Below are positions 43,553-55,781 of a DNA stretch of 64,000 bases, piece by piece; the first letter of the stretch is position 1; every line of letters begins with the position of its first letter. The stretch is from Haberlea rhodopensis (lineage: Eukaryota; Streptophyta; Magnoliopsida; Lamiales; Gesneriaceae). The DNA lies in NCBI GenBank assembly GCA_907163345.1, contig CAJQUN010000022.1, positions 4,960,001-5,024,000 of the forward strand, in the 5' to 3' direction. A program made the position numbers and the translations under genes. The notes under the pieces are model-generated. The model was not told the origin of the DNA and ran no database searches. It worked only from the letters and a program-made list of their open reading frames with translations.

Positions 43553-44026
43553 CTTAGTATTAGCTAAAAAAGAATAGGAGTGAGAGCGGTCACACTTCTG
43601 TATTTTCGGTCTTACAAACACCAATACAAATACATATATATATATATATATTTATTTATTTACGTATCTTGATCATTACAAACACCAGGTTCATATAAGC
43701 ATTTTCTGGAGTGAGAATGTTAGTGTGTGAACTATATGGAGACCAATGCATGTGAGTGAGAAATTAATGCATCCATGAAATGTCAATTCTATCACTTGTC
43801 ATGTCATGCATTTCAAAAGCTTCAATTCTATGGTACTAGATCAGTACATGCATTTCATCAAACAAATTGTACGTCTAGAATTAACTCAAGATGTTCCTAC
43901 TTTCTTGGCATGTGCGTCAATATTGGCTGGATGAACAACCGGGGAGGTAAGAAAATGATTGCTGCCTATTTATTTAAAAAAATTAAATTAAATACTTATA
44001 TATGTTTTAAAAAAACAAATATTTCT
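43553..44026. other. Displaced upstream flank of SAUR, intergenic
   Basis: Starts with the second CTTAG and continues what was SAUR upstream DNA before the Tat insertion. It includes a (TA)n run at about 43634-43651. No gene is seen. Confidence 0.55.
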
Positions 44027-44233
44027 GCATTGCTATAAAGATCAAAAAAATTAATTAAGATAAATAGGGTTTCACTTTTACGCACTCGAAGTATGACAGA
44101 ACCAACATAGCACAACATGTATATACATATATATACATATATTGTGATGCGTGTTGGTCCTACCATGCACCGAATGTATAGAAGCGAAAACCTATTTATC
44201 TTAACTTAAATTCTCTGATCTTTATAGCAATGC
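44027..44233. repeat. Long imperfect foldback (about 90-bp arms)
   Basis: The left arm starts GCATTGCTATAAAGATC and the right arm ends with its complement GATCTTTATAGCAATGC. Inside, AAGATAAATAGG pairs with CCTATTTATCTT and GACAGAACCAACA roughly with TGTTGGTCCTACC; the loop is an AT-rich ATATAC repeat around 44118-44142. It could be a small MITE or a young microRNA-like hairpin. No target duplication is clear. Confidence 0.75.
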
Positions 44234-44580
44234 AAGTTTCAGACAATCGCATGTATTGGCCCCTGCTTAGTTTGACCGAGTTTATGTGACATAAAGTTAT
44301 GATTCAGACAATGCACATATATTGATAACATCGCTGTAAAATGCAATAAATAGTAGGCAGATATTTTTATATGGTATAGATATATGAACACTTTGCCTTG
44401 GGAAGTTGAAATACATTTGATTGGTGCTGGGATGATGGATGCTTCTTATCACAGACTATATTTATGAAAAAGAGAAGCGCAGAGAGGGGGGACAGCATAG
44501 TGTAATTGGTCGGAGAATAAGTCGTCCGCTCCTATGGGAAAAATTAGGTATTCGGGAGGGGGTTTGATTATATAAACTTA

Positions 44581-44981
44581 GGTATCGTTTGAAGTCAGTG
44601 ATATGATAAATATGAGAGTGATAAAAAATTATGAGATGGTGATAAATAATATAATGTGATAAATTATATGATGTTTGGTATGATTTTAAAATGGTGGACT
44701 AATTTTATTGTTTGTTGGAATGACTAAAGTACTCTACCTAATTAGTGGAAATAATTTCAATTTTTTGGATTTAAGTTATAGAAAGTTGGTTGAAATTTTT
44801 AGATGGGTATTTAAAATTTTGCAATAATGAAAAAAGAGGTGGGAAAAACATATATTTTTATTTTACTACAAAGTTGGAATAAAATAAGATAAATACGATG
44901 AGATAATTTTGTGATACTATTTTGTGGATTAAAATAATGCCTAAAATCATCATACTCTTATCCCTAACTTCAAACACACCA
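44581..44981. mobile_element. MITE, Harbinger-like (TTA target duplication)
   Basis: Inverted termini GGTATCGTTTGAAGTCAG and CTAACTTCAAACACACCA (imperfect), both flanked by TTA (44578-44580 and 44982-44984). The interior is AT-rich and non-coding. Confidence 0.6.
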
Positions 44982-45261
44982 TTAGGGAACAATTCAGTAT
45001 GTTGTTTTTCAATTATTTTTAAAATACATAAAGATTAACTTTGCCATTTGATATGGACAAACTATATCTGTTCATCCCTTGTTATGTTAGTCTCCCAGTC
45101 TATAATGACTTTTAGTATAATCCATTGTTTTTTCTCCACAAGTTCATTGACGTTTGTGGGTCTTTGCTTTTTCTCACAAATTCTACATGCATAATCAAAT
45201 AAGAGCAAAGAAAATGAAGAAAGAATGCAGGATTAGCTGCCACCTAGTATGGGCGGCTAAG

Positions 45262-45601
45262 TAGAGCTGTCAAAATGAATTAGCCCAATCCAAATAGGCT
45301 GGCCTGTCCAATCAGCTCAAATAGGTTGGACCGTAAAAACCCCAACCCAACACAACCCGAGATGCTGTGTGTTAGGCCAGCCAATAAATAAATAAATTAT
45401 TTTATTATATTTTAATTAATTAAAATAATTAAATAAACTATTAATAAATCATATTTTAATTAATTAATCCAAATTTTATTATAAATTAATTAATTGATCA
45501 AACACGTGAGCCAAAACCACCGAATAATCTTAGCCCAACCCACCTATTTGGCGGGTCGGGTTGAGCCAATCCGATGGACTCAACTCATTTTGACAGCTCT
45601 A
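45262..45601. mobile_element. MITE, hAT-like, TAGAGCTGTCAAA family
   Basis: Perfect 16-bp terminal repeats AGAGCTGTCAAAATGA / TCATTTTGACAGCTCT, each with an outer T/A. The interior has GGCCAGCC and GGTCGGGTTGAGCC around an AT-rich core. This terminus is widespread in angiosperm genomes. A clean 8-bp duplication was not found. Confidence 0.75.
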
Positions 45602-46046
45602 GGCTCAACCCATAAAGCTGCTAAAACATTTGATTTAGGCGCCTAGTTCGAGACATTAATATCTGAGTAATTTTTCCCAAAGTAATGTCTAATTGGAGAG
45701 ATTTCATTAACTTTCTTATCTATAATATAATGTTTAATGGATTACTTTAATAAAATGATAAATATTATATATAAAACAAAAGCTAATATTAGACTCTAAT
45801 TTATTGCTACTCACACCAATTCCCGCTAGTTAATTACATGATGGACATAAAAAAAAGTTAGTTGTAATTTACCAAACATTGATTCTTTTTGATTAGTTGA
45901 GAATCTCAACAAAAAAAGTCTCATCTCTATATTTAAAGTCTTAAAAGAAGTTGTAAAGTTAGAAATTAAAAATCCAATTGAAATATTAAATTTTGATAAA
46001 CAAATAATAAAAAAATACTTAACTGTTTTGTAACGTATATATTGAC

Positions 46047-46270
46047 ACACAGGGGCGGAGCCCAAAAACAAATTTTTTAAAAAAAAACATTAAAGAAAAG
46101 ATTGTTTTAAAAAAAAATTATAATTTTATCCTTAAAAAATTATACTTTGCCCCTTAAAATTATATTTTACCTCCATTTAATTATATTTTGACCCCAAAAA
46201 TTTTGGCCTAAAATTTTATTTTAAAACTTGTTTGCCCCCCTTCCCTAAAATCCTGCGTCCGCCACTAAAC
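46047..46270. repeat. Dispersed GGGGCGGAGC / GTCCGCC element
   Basis: Begins CAGGGGCGGAGCCC and ends GCGTCCGCCACTAA around a low-complexity A/T core containing 'CCCCTTAAAATTATATTTT' wording. Related scraps occur at 31679 (GGCGGAGC), 48945 (GGGCGGAGCC) and, with similar core wording, 49788-50016. Confidence 0.55.
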
Positions 46271-46929
46271 ACACATAATCTTGGTGTAACACTCGAAAAG
46301 AAAATAGAGGTAACCATGCAAGCTCCAACATTCAGGCCAAGATCAGGAAGAACAGTTGGTTGATGGACAAACCCCATATGGAAGCCTGACTTAGAATGAA
46401 AACCCCATCTTGAATGCCACCAATCGTGCAAGCTGACCTTTTTTATGCGCGGCAAACTTTGTTATTTAAATTTGTTCACCGCTCATCTTTATTGTTAAGC
46501 AAAAAGAACCATGGTTAGAATATACTACATCAGAAATAAAAAACCTGGCTCTATCTTCAATTTTCTTTATATAGAGAATATACCAGTTACAATTACATCT
46601 GGAGAAATAAGTTTTTCAAAACTAAAGACTATTATATATTATCTAAGAACAACTATGTCTTAAAATCGATTAAATGAATGAGTGGTCAGTAAAAAATGAT
46701 TTATTGATTAAACTTAAATACAAAAGTTAAATATTTAATTTGCATCAACAAAGTCAAAAAAATAAGTTTATAGTTCAATATTCACTTTATTTTTATTTTT
46801 AATTTTTAGTAAGACCTAGTTTTTATAATTTATTTAAGGCTTCTAAAAAGTTTCAGTAGTTCGTATACCAAGCTCCCACTTTCACGTATACTTTCTTGCG
46901 CTGAACTCTGAAAAAACTTGATCGATATA
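46271..46929. other. Intergenic, no gene seen
   Basis: AT-rich; the frame at 46216-46455 has no recognisable domain and overlaps a repeat. Confidence 0.45.
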
Positions 46930-46982
46930 AATATCGACGCACCTTTACGCCTATTATCGTGACATGTTTTGTACAAAAAGTG

Positions 46983-47018
<36 letters not shown>

Positions 47019-47072
47019 CACTTTATATATATATATAAAGGTGCGTCAATATATATATATATATATCCACTT
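46930..47072. repeat. (TA)n microsatellite inside nested inverted repeats
   Basis: Outer arms GACGCACCTTTA (about 46935) and TAAAGGTGCGTC (about 47036-47048) enclose inner arms GTGGAATATA / TATATTCCAC around about 17 TA repeats. A further (TA)n follows to about 47068. The ORFs rich in Ile-Tyr here come from the TA run. Confidence 0.75.
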
Positions 47073-47159
47073 GTCCTGCCCACAGTGAAATTGTTCTTCT
47101 TAATAAGCTGCGATTCAGCCGGGAGACGCATCAAATACCAAGAATTATGACAGCCTAGC

Positions 47160-48944
47160 TGGCTATAAGGAAAAAGTACAAGAATTAATTATATCCAGAA
47201 TTGATGATAGATATTTAGAATTATCCGCGAGTAATATAGTCATTATTTTATATGAAAGAGCAATAGAGCATGCAAATCTCTATGATCTAAACTTTTGTTA
47301 GAAAATATGCTTAATGAATTATCCGCAAGTAATATAGTCATTATTTTATATGAAAGAGCAATAGAGCATGTAAAAGTCAAAAATACAAAAAAAAAACTAA
47401 ACAAAAAAGCAAGACAACAAAAACTGTCTGGAAAAATCCGGGCAGTAGGGGTGGCGCTTAGGCGCCACTCTGCCTGTAATTAATTTCTAGGCATAATATG
47501 TTGCGTATGTGCACCATCTTCGTTGTTCAATAGTGCAAAATCAATTTTTTTTGTGAAGGATTGAGTACCATTTGGCTTATTGATAGATCTTTTCATGAAA
47601 GAATGCATCCAAGAGGTGCATTTTCGTGACATCCAATGATGCACTATATATGAAACAACTCCCTTGAGAATTAAAAATATTTTTGCAAGATCAAATGCAT
47701 ATTTGAGAGCAAAATTTCTGCATATTCATATTGTTCATCTCTTGTTCTTGGTTGGCTGTCTTTAAACATTTGTGGTGTAATGATTCGCGATTTGAAATAC
47801 TTCTATCACAAATAATAGTTGTTGTATCTTGAGAAACGATTGTCGCCAAACTGTGAGCACCATAACTAGACAATATCAATTCGAAATTATTGTTATATTG
47901 CTTGCTTATATCCTAAATATACACATAATTACAAGTCTATCCTACAACTTTTACAAACACATATTTTTTAAAAACATAAGATTTACCTTCCAAAATAATC
48001 GACTCTAAGTTCTTACTTCCTATATTATGTCAACATTTAGGATATTTCTGGGACAAAGTTGCATTATAATGCTGAAATTTTTACTGATTTAATCATGTCC
48101 CATCGTACATAAATGATTAGCTTATAACTTTTTTTGTCTTGCTGATAGGAGACAATTACAAAAAAGAACTGTGAGTGAGCATGAAGAAGGCAAGTTATGA
48201 GATGACGGTAGTTATCACCCCTTATAAGAATACATGTCAATTTACTCCACGTGCTTTATAAATAAATAATTTACTTCTTTATGGTTTAAAAATATATATT
48301 GTATTCCACTGTGGTTTTTAAAACATAGCACATTGCCCCATACACACGGAGAGGTGTTCGCACATATTCACAAATCACGAGAGGATAAACTTCATATTTT
48401 CAAAATATGGTGGTGAAATCTAGATCCATCCCTTATTGTAAAAATAATGATGTAAACTTAGGATTGGCTCGAGAATTTTATACTTGTTTGTCCCGAATGA
48501 AGCACCAGCACATGTGTAGTCGGACTAATTCAAATAAATACATTTATTAATTTTAATTTATATTTAGGATGATCAGTAAGTGCACATCATGAACTTCTTG
48601 AACAAAAACTCGCACTTGCCTAAAGCACGATAATGAATTCTCTCAGGAAGAAACGTCACCAGAAAAATGGTCGTAAAAGAGTGAAAAGACTTAAACATAT
48701 TCTGCAAGCCTGATGCGAGTTGTCTGTTAGTTTCTGATGCCAATTTATTTATTTATTCATTTATCTTTTGGCTATATTTTCCTGGGACAAAAATAGATTT
48801 CTAAACATTGGCAAGTGATTTTTGTCTTCATTCTCACTTTTTATGCTCCATCAGATAAAATTGAGAGATCGCATTAATTACAATAAAAACTAACACAGTC
48901 TAGATTATATGTGCCTGATTGAGGCGTAGTAGCTTTATGTGCGT
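47160..48944. other. Intergenic with a short direct duplication and copia-LTR-like scrap
   Basis: A segment of about 58 bp containing TAATATAGTCATTATTTT occurs at 47218 and again at 47316 (period 98). 47445-47480 (GGTGGCGCTTAGGCGCC) resembles the GGTGGCGCTGGGGTGC wording in the copia LTR at 56780. The rest is AT-rich with no gene. Confidence 0.5.
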
Positions 48945-49149
48945 GGGCGGAGCCATTCTATAGGTTCTGCAAATTTTCAAACAAAAAACAATAAAAATTA
49001 GTAGTAGTTTTTGGGAATTTAGTGTTTTACTCTCATCCTCTAAATCATTATAGTTCTGTTAGAAACCTAAGGTTTGTGGAGAATTGATTCAATCTCAATT
49101 TCTCATTTTTATCAATTACAATACATGATGTATTTATAGTAAATGTGTA

Positions 49150-49362
49150 CAAACAACTCTGAGGTGAAGGCCTGGGACTTAGGAGTCATGCTCCTCTCTA
49201 GGTCTCAGGTTCGAAACCCCATGGTGCTATCAATTCATGAGGGGTCAGTTCATACGGTGAAGTAAAGCCCCAGCTTCAATTGGGCCCGCCGCTAGTGGAC
49301 GGTGGGATTGGTCCCCCGGATTAGTCGGTTCTTCGCGCCGGATACCGAGTCATAAAAAAAAA
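49150..49362 (+). repeat. tRNA-derived SINE ending in poly(A)
   Basis: GGTTCGAAACC at 49208-49218 fits a pol III B box, and GGTGAAGGCCTGGG about 45 bp before it a weak A box. A GC-rich body with GGGATTGGTCCCCCGG follows, then an A10 tail after GATACCGAGTCAT. It contrasts sharply with the AT-rich surroundings. Confidence 0.7.
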
Positions 49363-50749
49363 ATGACAATAAAATTCATGATTAAATACAACAAGACAAA
49401 TGCATTATTAATTAATATTTGTATTTTCGATAAGTTCTTTAGCGCTATTTAGTCCGGGTCAACCACAATTAATTTTGAATCATGGATCCACCCTATTTAT
49501 GTGCATGTGATTTGTATAATGTTTGCATGCCATATGACAATTCTTTTATAATCCACAAGAACATCGATCACACGGTTTTAATTTCATCAATTATGCCACA
49601 GACTAAAAGGCCTTCCCATAGGGTTCGATGTATTGCTTCAACCCGACCGATTCATGCCAGCCTTTGAGAAGGCTTTGAAACATTCACGACTTGGAGTGAG
49701 TTGTCTGATTGTTACGTACTTAATGGGAGTGTGAATCTAAGTTTGACCAAAATTTAATAAGTCGACTAATAAAATAATATAGGGCGCTGCAAACAATTGC
49801 GGATGTAAGATTTTTGGGAAGGGGGTAAAAAAATTTAAAATAAAAAATCTAGGTCAAAAAATATTTTAGAATTCAAAATATAATTTAAATGGGGTAAAAT
49901 GTAATTTTTAAAGGATAAATTACAATTTTTTATAGGGTAAAAGTGCACTTTTTTTTAAAAAAAATAAGATTAAAAAAAATGCCCCCCTTGCCCATGAATA
50001 CGTTCGCCATTGGCTACAGATCAAAATAGACAGGTTATACTCGTATGATTTGAAATAAACAATTTATCCCATGCGTTTTGAAAATAGACAGTTTACCCAT
50101 GTAATTTGTGAATATGTGCAAAAAACTCTCTTCATGTAAGGGAGTAATGTGCTAAATTTTACAAATAACATGGGGTAAAATAACTATTTGAAAACCACAG
50201 AAGTGCAAATTATTTATTTACAAAATACATCGGGTAAAGTGTATTAACGATAATAAAGGGAGTGGATTACCACTTACTCTATTACAGTAAATTTAATCTT
50301 TCAAAAATCAATATTGTGGTAGACCGTAGACAGTCAAATGGCCACTCTATTCACTAAACGACTCTCAACTTTTCACCCTATCATAAATATAATCCTCTTC
50401 ATTTGCATTTCCAATTTTGATTCCAAATTCTTTTAATGTCTTTCCGTTTCACTTTCTGCGTCAATTTCTAAATATAAACTCTTAAATTCGGATTTTCATC
50501 CGTAAATCCGAGAACGAATTAAGTCGAGAGATTTTTAATATTAAATAACTTAGAAATTTCTAAGTCTTTTTGTGGCTATTATATTTTGAAATTTGTTACT
50601 ATATCAAAATAGTGATTATTATATCTGCTAAGACGAATTAGCAAAGCCATCAATTCTTTATTTCGACTAAATAAATTATACTGTCATTTTATCAAAAAAA
50701 ATATTAGCAATTCTTTATAGGATGTTAAATATAATTTTCTCAAATAAAT
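49363..50749. other. Intergenic with a repeat scrap
   Basis: 49788-50016 is a low-complexity A/T repeat like the core of 46047-46270. The 61-codon frame at 49482 has no recognisable domain. Confidence 0.45.
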
Positions 50750-53355
50750 AAGTACCTAATGCTGATATTCAATGGTCTCCGACATCCTCGGTTTCACACT
50801 CTTTCTATCTATGGTGAACATAACCATACTCGACTGTAATCAAATAAATATACATAATCTCCTCACACACCCCATGGACACACTCCTAGTAGATATACAT
50901 ATATCACTGGGATAAACTGGAGAATAAATATATCAAGTGCGGCTCCCACTAGACGTACCCTCTCTGGCGTCCTGACCAACTGTACTATCTGTCATTGTCT
51001 ACACACAAAGACAACAACAGCTCCATTTAGGGTTACAAAAGCCCAATATGGAACGATTATAGAATATAAAACATGTATCTATAAAAGGAAATATAAAATG
51101 CAATGCATGCCATATCATGTGGGTATCATACCATTCACCCATCCACTCGGTATATCCGAATCAATAAACGAAAGTCCAACCATATCAGAATAGCTCGAGC
51201 ATGTCAAGCCAATGGGTATCCAGACGGATGGACGTCGGCAAAACGCCACCAATCCCAGGTCCTAACATCACATAATCATATAGGGATATCCAGACGATGA
51301 CATCAATAAGGTGCCACCAGTCCACATCTCACAAATCATATCAATCAAAGGGGACCACGATTCCCTATGCACATCGGGCCATGTAATGCCGACATAATAT
51401 CGTAGTACCAATCCAATGACCGATATCAGAATCCAAGAAATATCAGGTATTCAAGGATCATAGCTCAACGTGTATGCCATGCATCAATGTATGCATAAAA
51501 ATGATTTGTGTTAACAATAAATTTATTTTCATACATGATATGCCAATCATGAATCCCATGAATATCACATAATTTAAATAAATCACATAGCCACGTAAGT
51601 TCACATAAGTCACATAGTTCATCAAATCATATATCAACTGATACAGATACATGTCGTATGTTATCTGATCGCAACATAACTTTACGTCTCGATATATGTG
51701 GGTCAACTTGAGCTTGTAGAGTTGATGTATTCACTATATATCAATATAAATTCACAATTCAATAAACTAATCATTAAAAATTGATTATCAATTTTAGTCA
51801 CAGCTTAACTAATTTAGGGTAATTAAACTGATGCGATTACATCATAATTTAAATTGCTAAATTATTTTTCACCAATTCAAATTATTTTTCAACAATTATA
51901 GTCCAAATTAACTGGTAATTATCGAAGCAAAGTCAAAAAAATCGAGCATCGAGTTTTACCCAATTTTCGCACAGTGTCACGCATGCATTTCGTCCAATTC
52001 CGGCGAGCTCCGGCAGCGATAGAGGCGGTGGCCGGTGTAGAAAGTTTCGTCCAGGTGCAAGGAAAAGATTTGGTGCATTGACTTCATCCAGTTCATTGTT
52101 GAATCGAAGAAATCGAACCAAAACCCGAAGAACCCTAGTTTGCGCGATTTTCATCGTTCCAGGGTAAAATCCAAGCACTTTTTGGATACCAAATTTGGTT
52201 ATTTGGTATGTAAATGTGCGCCTGAGAGTTTTGAGCATGGTGGTATGTTGGGCTTGTCGAGAGGTGGTCGGAAGGCGACGAACGAAGCGGATAAGTACAT
52301 GGTGGTCGCGAAGGTGTGCATGTTTTCACACCTTTTAGTGTGTGTCCGTGATCTATGTCTGTTTTACATGTTTTACTATATTTTTATGTCCTACATCGAT
52401 ATATATATTAATTCACGTCTAATTATGAATATCGGGGTGGCACCGGTGTACTGGTGCCATGTACATTACATGTACAGTCCACACCTGACTTCGTGTTGTC
52501 ATTATTTCAATCACAAAAATTAAATCTATCGATTTAATGAAAATTTTATATTTATTAAATTATTTTAACCAAGTTTCGGTGTTAATCCGAATATTTCAAA
52601 AATATATTTGTATATTCATCATGTTCTGACCCGACTGTCGATTGACATGTACAAGGTCGATTTTCACTCATTAATTATATTATATTCTCATCAATTAACT
52701 TCTAATTAATTAGCAAATTAATGTACAAAATGTACTTAATTCTCATTATCAAATATCAGGACATCACATTACAAAATGTTGAGTATGATATCGATCTGTT
52801 ATCAAAGATAATATTCCTCATGTTTATTCTCAAACATATGATTAACATACGATAAATCACATAATTGTTGAGAAGATAAACATAATTTCCAATAATATGA
52901 ACGATGACCTTATATTTTTCCTCCACTTTAAAGATTTCGTCCTCGAAACACCTGACTTCGTGTCATTATTTCAATCACAAAAATTAAATCTACCGATTTA
53001 ATGAAGATTTTATATTGATTAAATTATTTTAACCAAATTTCGGTGTTAATTCGAATATTTCAAAAATATATTTGTACATTCACTATGTTCTGACCCGACT
53101 GTCGATTGACATGTACAAGGTCGATTTTCACTCATTAATTAGTTTCTAACTAATTAACAAATTAATGTACAAAATGTACTTAATTCTAATTATCAAATAT
53201 CGAGACATCATATTTACAAAATGTTAAGTATGATATCGAGCTGTTATCAAATATAATATTCCTCGTGTTTATTCTCAAACATATGATTAACATAATATAA
53301 ATCACATAATTATTGAGAAGTTAAATATAATTTTTGATAATACGATACGAGGACC
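50750..53355. repeat. LTR-like block ending in GGACCTTACA
   Basis: Non-coding. It ends GAGGACCTTACA at 53344-53355. Two direct copies of a segment of about 430 bp lie at 52484-52915 and 52949-53355 (each starting CACCTGACTTCG and containing GACCCGACTGTCGATTGACA). Part of the block (about 50980-51130) resembles wording in the solo LTR at 28600-28750. The left border is uncertain. Confidence 0.45.
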
Positions 53356-53573
53356 TTACAGAATAAAAACTCAAAATAACCACCAAAGAGGGAACTAATA
53401 AAACAAATATAAAAAAATTGAACATACAATATTTTGGGTTTGTATTTTCTAACATTCCAAGGCTTAGATCCGATGTTATAAACTAGTTTTTTTCAAAAAA
53501 TTCCAACGGTGTGTCGGCCTTAGTCATTCCCATTTTTATATGGTATTTCGTTGTCAAATAGATGTAAAATCTT

Positions 53574-53810
53574 CATTTGGATGGAGGGATTTGAAGTCAT
53601 GTATTTCAAATTCATGATTTCAAGTTCATTTGATTGTTTGGATGAATTTATGTTGGGTGGATTTCAAATTCATCTTTCTTAAATTATGTAGATGTAATGA
53701 CAATTATGATGGATTTGAAATATATCGAAGATGAGTGTCATTTCAAATCCATTATTCAATCCCTCGCCAAATCAAATCACTTCCTCCAAATCAAATCCAT
53801 CAATCTAAAC
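53574..53810. mobile_element. MITE with imperfect inverted termini
   Basis: TTTGGATGGAGGGATTTGAAG at the left pairs imperfectly with AAATCAAATCCATCAATCTAAA at the right; the interior repeats ATTTCAAATTCAT motifs. No coding potential. Confidence 0.5.
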
Positions 53811-53989
53811 AGAACATTAACGTACTTTTGTTTTTGGTTGACTTGTATCATTTGTATAGTTGATCAAATGATTTGTTATGATCAGATACATGAAGGCACA
53901 ACAGATTATGTACCAATAGTTGAATCAATTGAGCCAAAGGGTTTTGTAATGCCTCAATCTAAATCATACATGTTTGATATGATTATTGT

Positions 53990-55781
53990 GTAATTATATG
54001 ATAATTATGATATGACACGGACTCGAGTTCGTGTGGAACCGAATATGAGACATGATTACTATGTGACGACATGAGATGTGTGAAGTTGAGAACTTAGAAC
54101 AAATGAAATAATTAGTATATGATTAAGAATTGTATTGAGGAACCATTAGTGCTCATGTTCATTTGCATTTGGCATGTCCATGTGCATTGAAATGTCATGT
54201 GAATATGAAAGTTATTTCACTTACTCTTTGATGTGAATTTAAGTGGAATTTCATGTGGATTTCATGGCATAGTATTTAGCTTCCAAATCAGCTTGTGAAG
54301 ACACACAACACACCTAAACTCACCTAGCAAATCTCTACCAAAGTGCTCTCACCTTGTGTACTCTTGTGGTAACTTGTGTTGGACTTCAAATTAGAATCTG
54401 AATTAAGGAGTGAAAGCATAGCTAAGTGGTAAGTATGTAGTGGTATCTATACTTGTTGTTAAACCATATGCATGTGTAGTGTGAGTTGGTGATCATGGAA
54501 AAGCATGTTTATACTTGGATGAATTGATACTTGATATAATGTCAAGAAATGAGTTGTCTTATGCTAGAAATATGTTATTTGATGCTATGTAATCTCGTGA
54601 CCAACGTTTTATGGCATGACTTGAGATGTATGAGAAGCACCATGAAGATAGACATGAAAATCGCCATGGTTTTGATTTCTGCTGTCTACCGATCGATCGG
54701 TAAGATCGTACCGATCGATCAGTGAAATAGGGGAATGTGTAAGGCGGTTCATGTATCGATCGATCGCTATAAATGACCGATCGATCTCTAGAATGCCATA
54801 GCTTTTGTCTAAATTTAGATTTAATACCGATCGATCGCTAGCTTTTTATCGATCGATCGCTAGGGTGCATGATTGGACCGATCGATCGCTAGAGTGACCG
54901 ATCGATCGGTAAACTTAAAATGTTGAACAATGTTATATTGTTATGGAATTTGATAGTGCAACTTCTTTTAACATGATATATCGTTGGTATTGTTGTAGCA
55001 GCATCACAGGGAACGGGACAACGAGGTTGTTAAACATTGACGCATTACTTATATCTTTTGTGTCGCACGATAGGTACGTGTTGACGTACGAGTATTGAGG
55101 TTTGATAATGTGATGTTGCTTTTATCTGTTGGGATTGTGATATATGACTGTAGGAATCATATTTTGCATACATTCATGTTGTTGAGGCATACAGTTGATG
55201 ACATATGAGAGTTATGTCATTGTTGGGCATATGCTTTGGTTGTTATAACATGTGAGGACGGTTATATGATATGTGCTGCCAATATGGGGCGTGAAGGCTG
55301 AGCCACTGACATATTGAGCCTATATGCATATCATCGGTCCCGTTATAACAGGTTGATAGTTGAGACATGTCATGACATATTTGCATTTGGTGATGCATAC
55401 AGAACAATCATTGTTGAGCTTTTACGATGTTGATTATCGTATTCTATCTTTCTTATTGATATAGAACTGAGATAGTTGCTTATCAATACTCATGTTGTGT
55501 GATTGTTTCTGTAGGGGACTCATAGGCATGGGAAGACGGGATTGTGAGTTGCATTCTGCTGCGAGCTGAACCACTGATTAGGAGATGATCTTCGTTAGAT
55601 TGTGTAGATGTACATGTGATGTACATATGTTGTATATTATGTCAGGGTTTTATTAGAATTTTGTAACTGTTGTAATAACTGACATATTAAAACTCTTAAA
55701 TCAATATGTATTATTACTTAACTCCTACTCACATGTGTATAAGATTAAATACATAATGAATTAAATAACGAGGATCCCACA
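53990..55781 (+). repeat. LTR-like block with CGATCGATCG cluster
   Basis: Ends GAGGATCCCACA at 55770-55781, comparable to GGGTCCTTACA at 1765. It contains eight CGATCGATCG-type modules at 54689-54915, then GATAGGTACGTG at 55069, in the same order as the block at 1-1765. No ORF. Probably a solo LTR; the left border is approximate and no target duplication was confirmed. Confidence 0.5.
54689..54915. repeat. Second dispersed cluster of CGATCGATCG modules
   Basis: Eight modules, mostly CCGATCGATCG, here flanked by GGTA or CTAG instead of the GC-rich flanks seen at 444-662. Confidence 0.85.

Noticed and set aside
46830..47150. ORFs rich in Ile-Tyr around 46959-47150
   Set aside because: Translation of a TA microsatellite.
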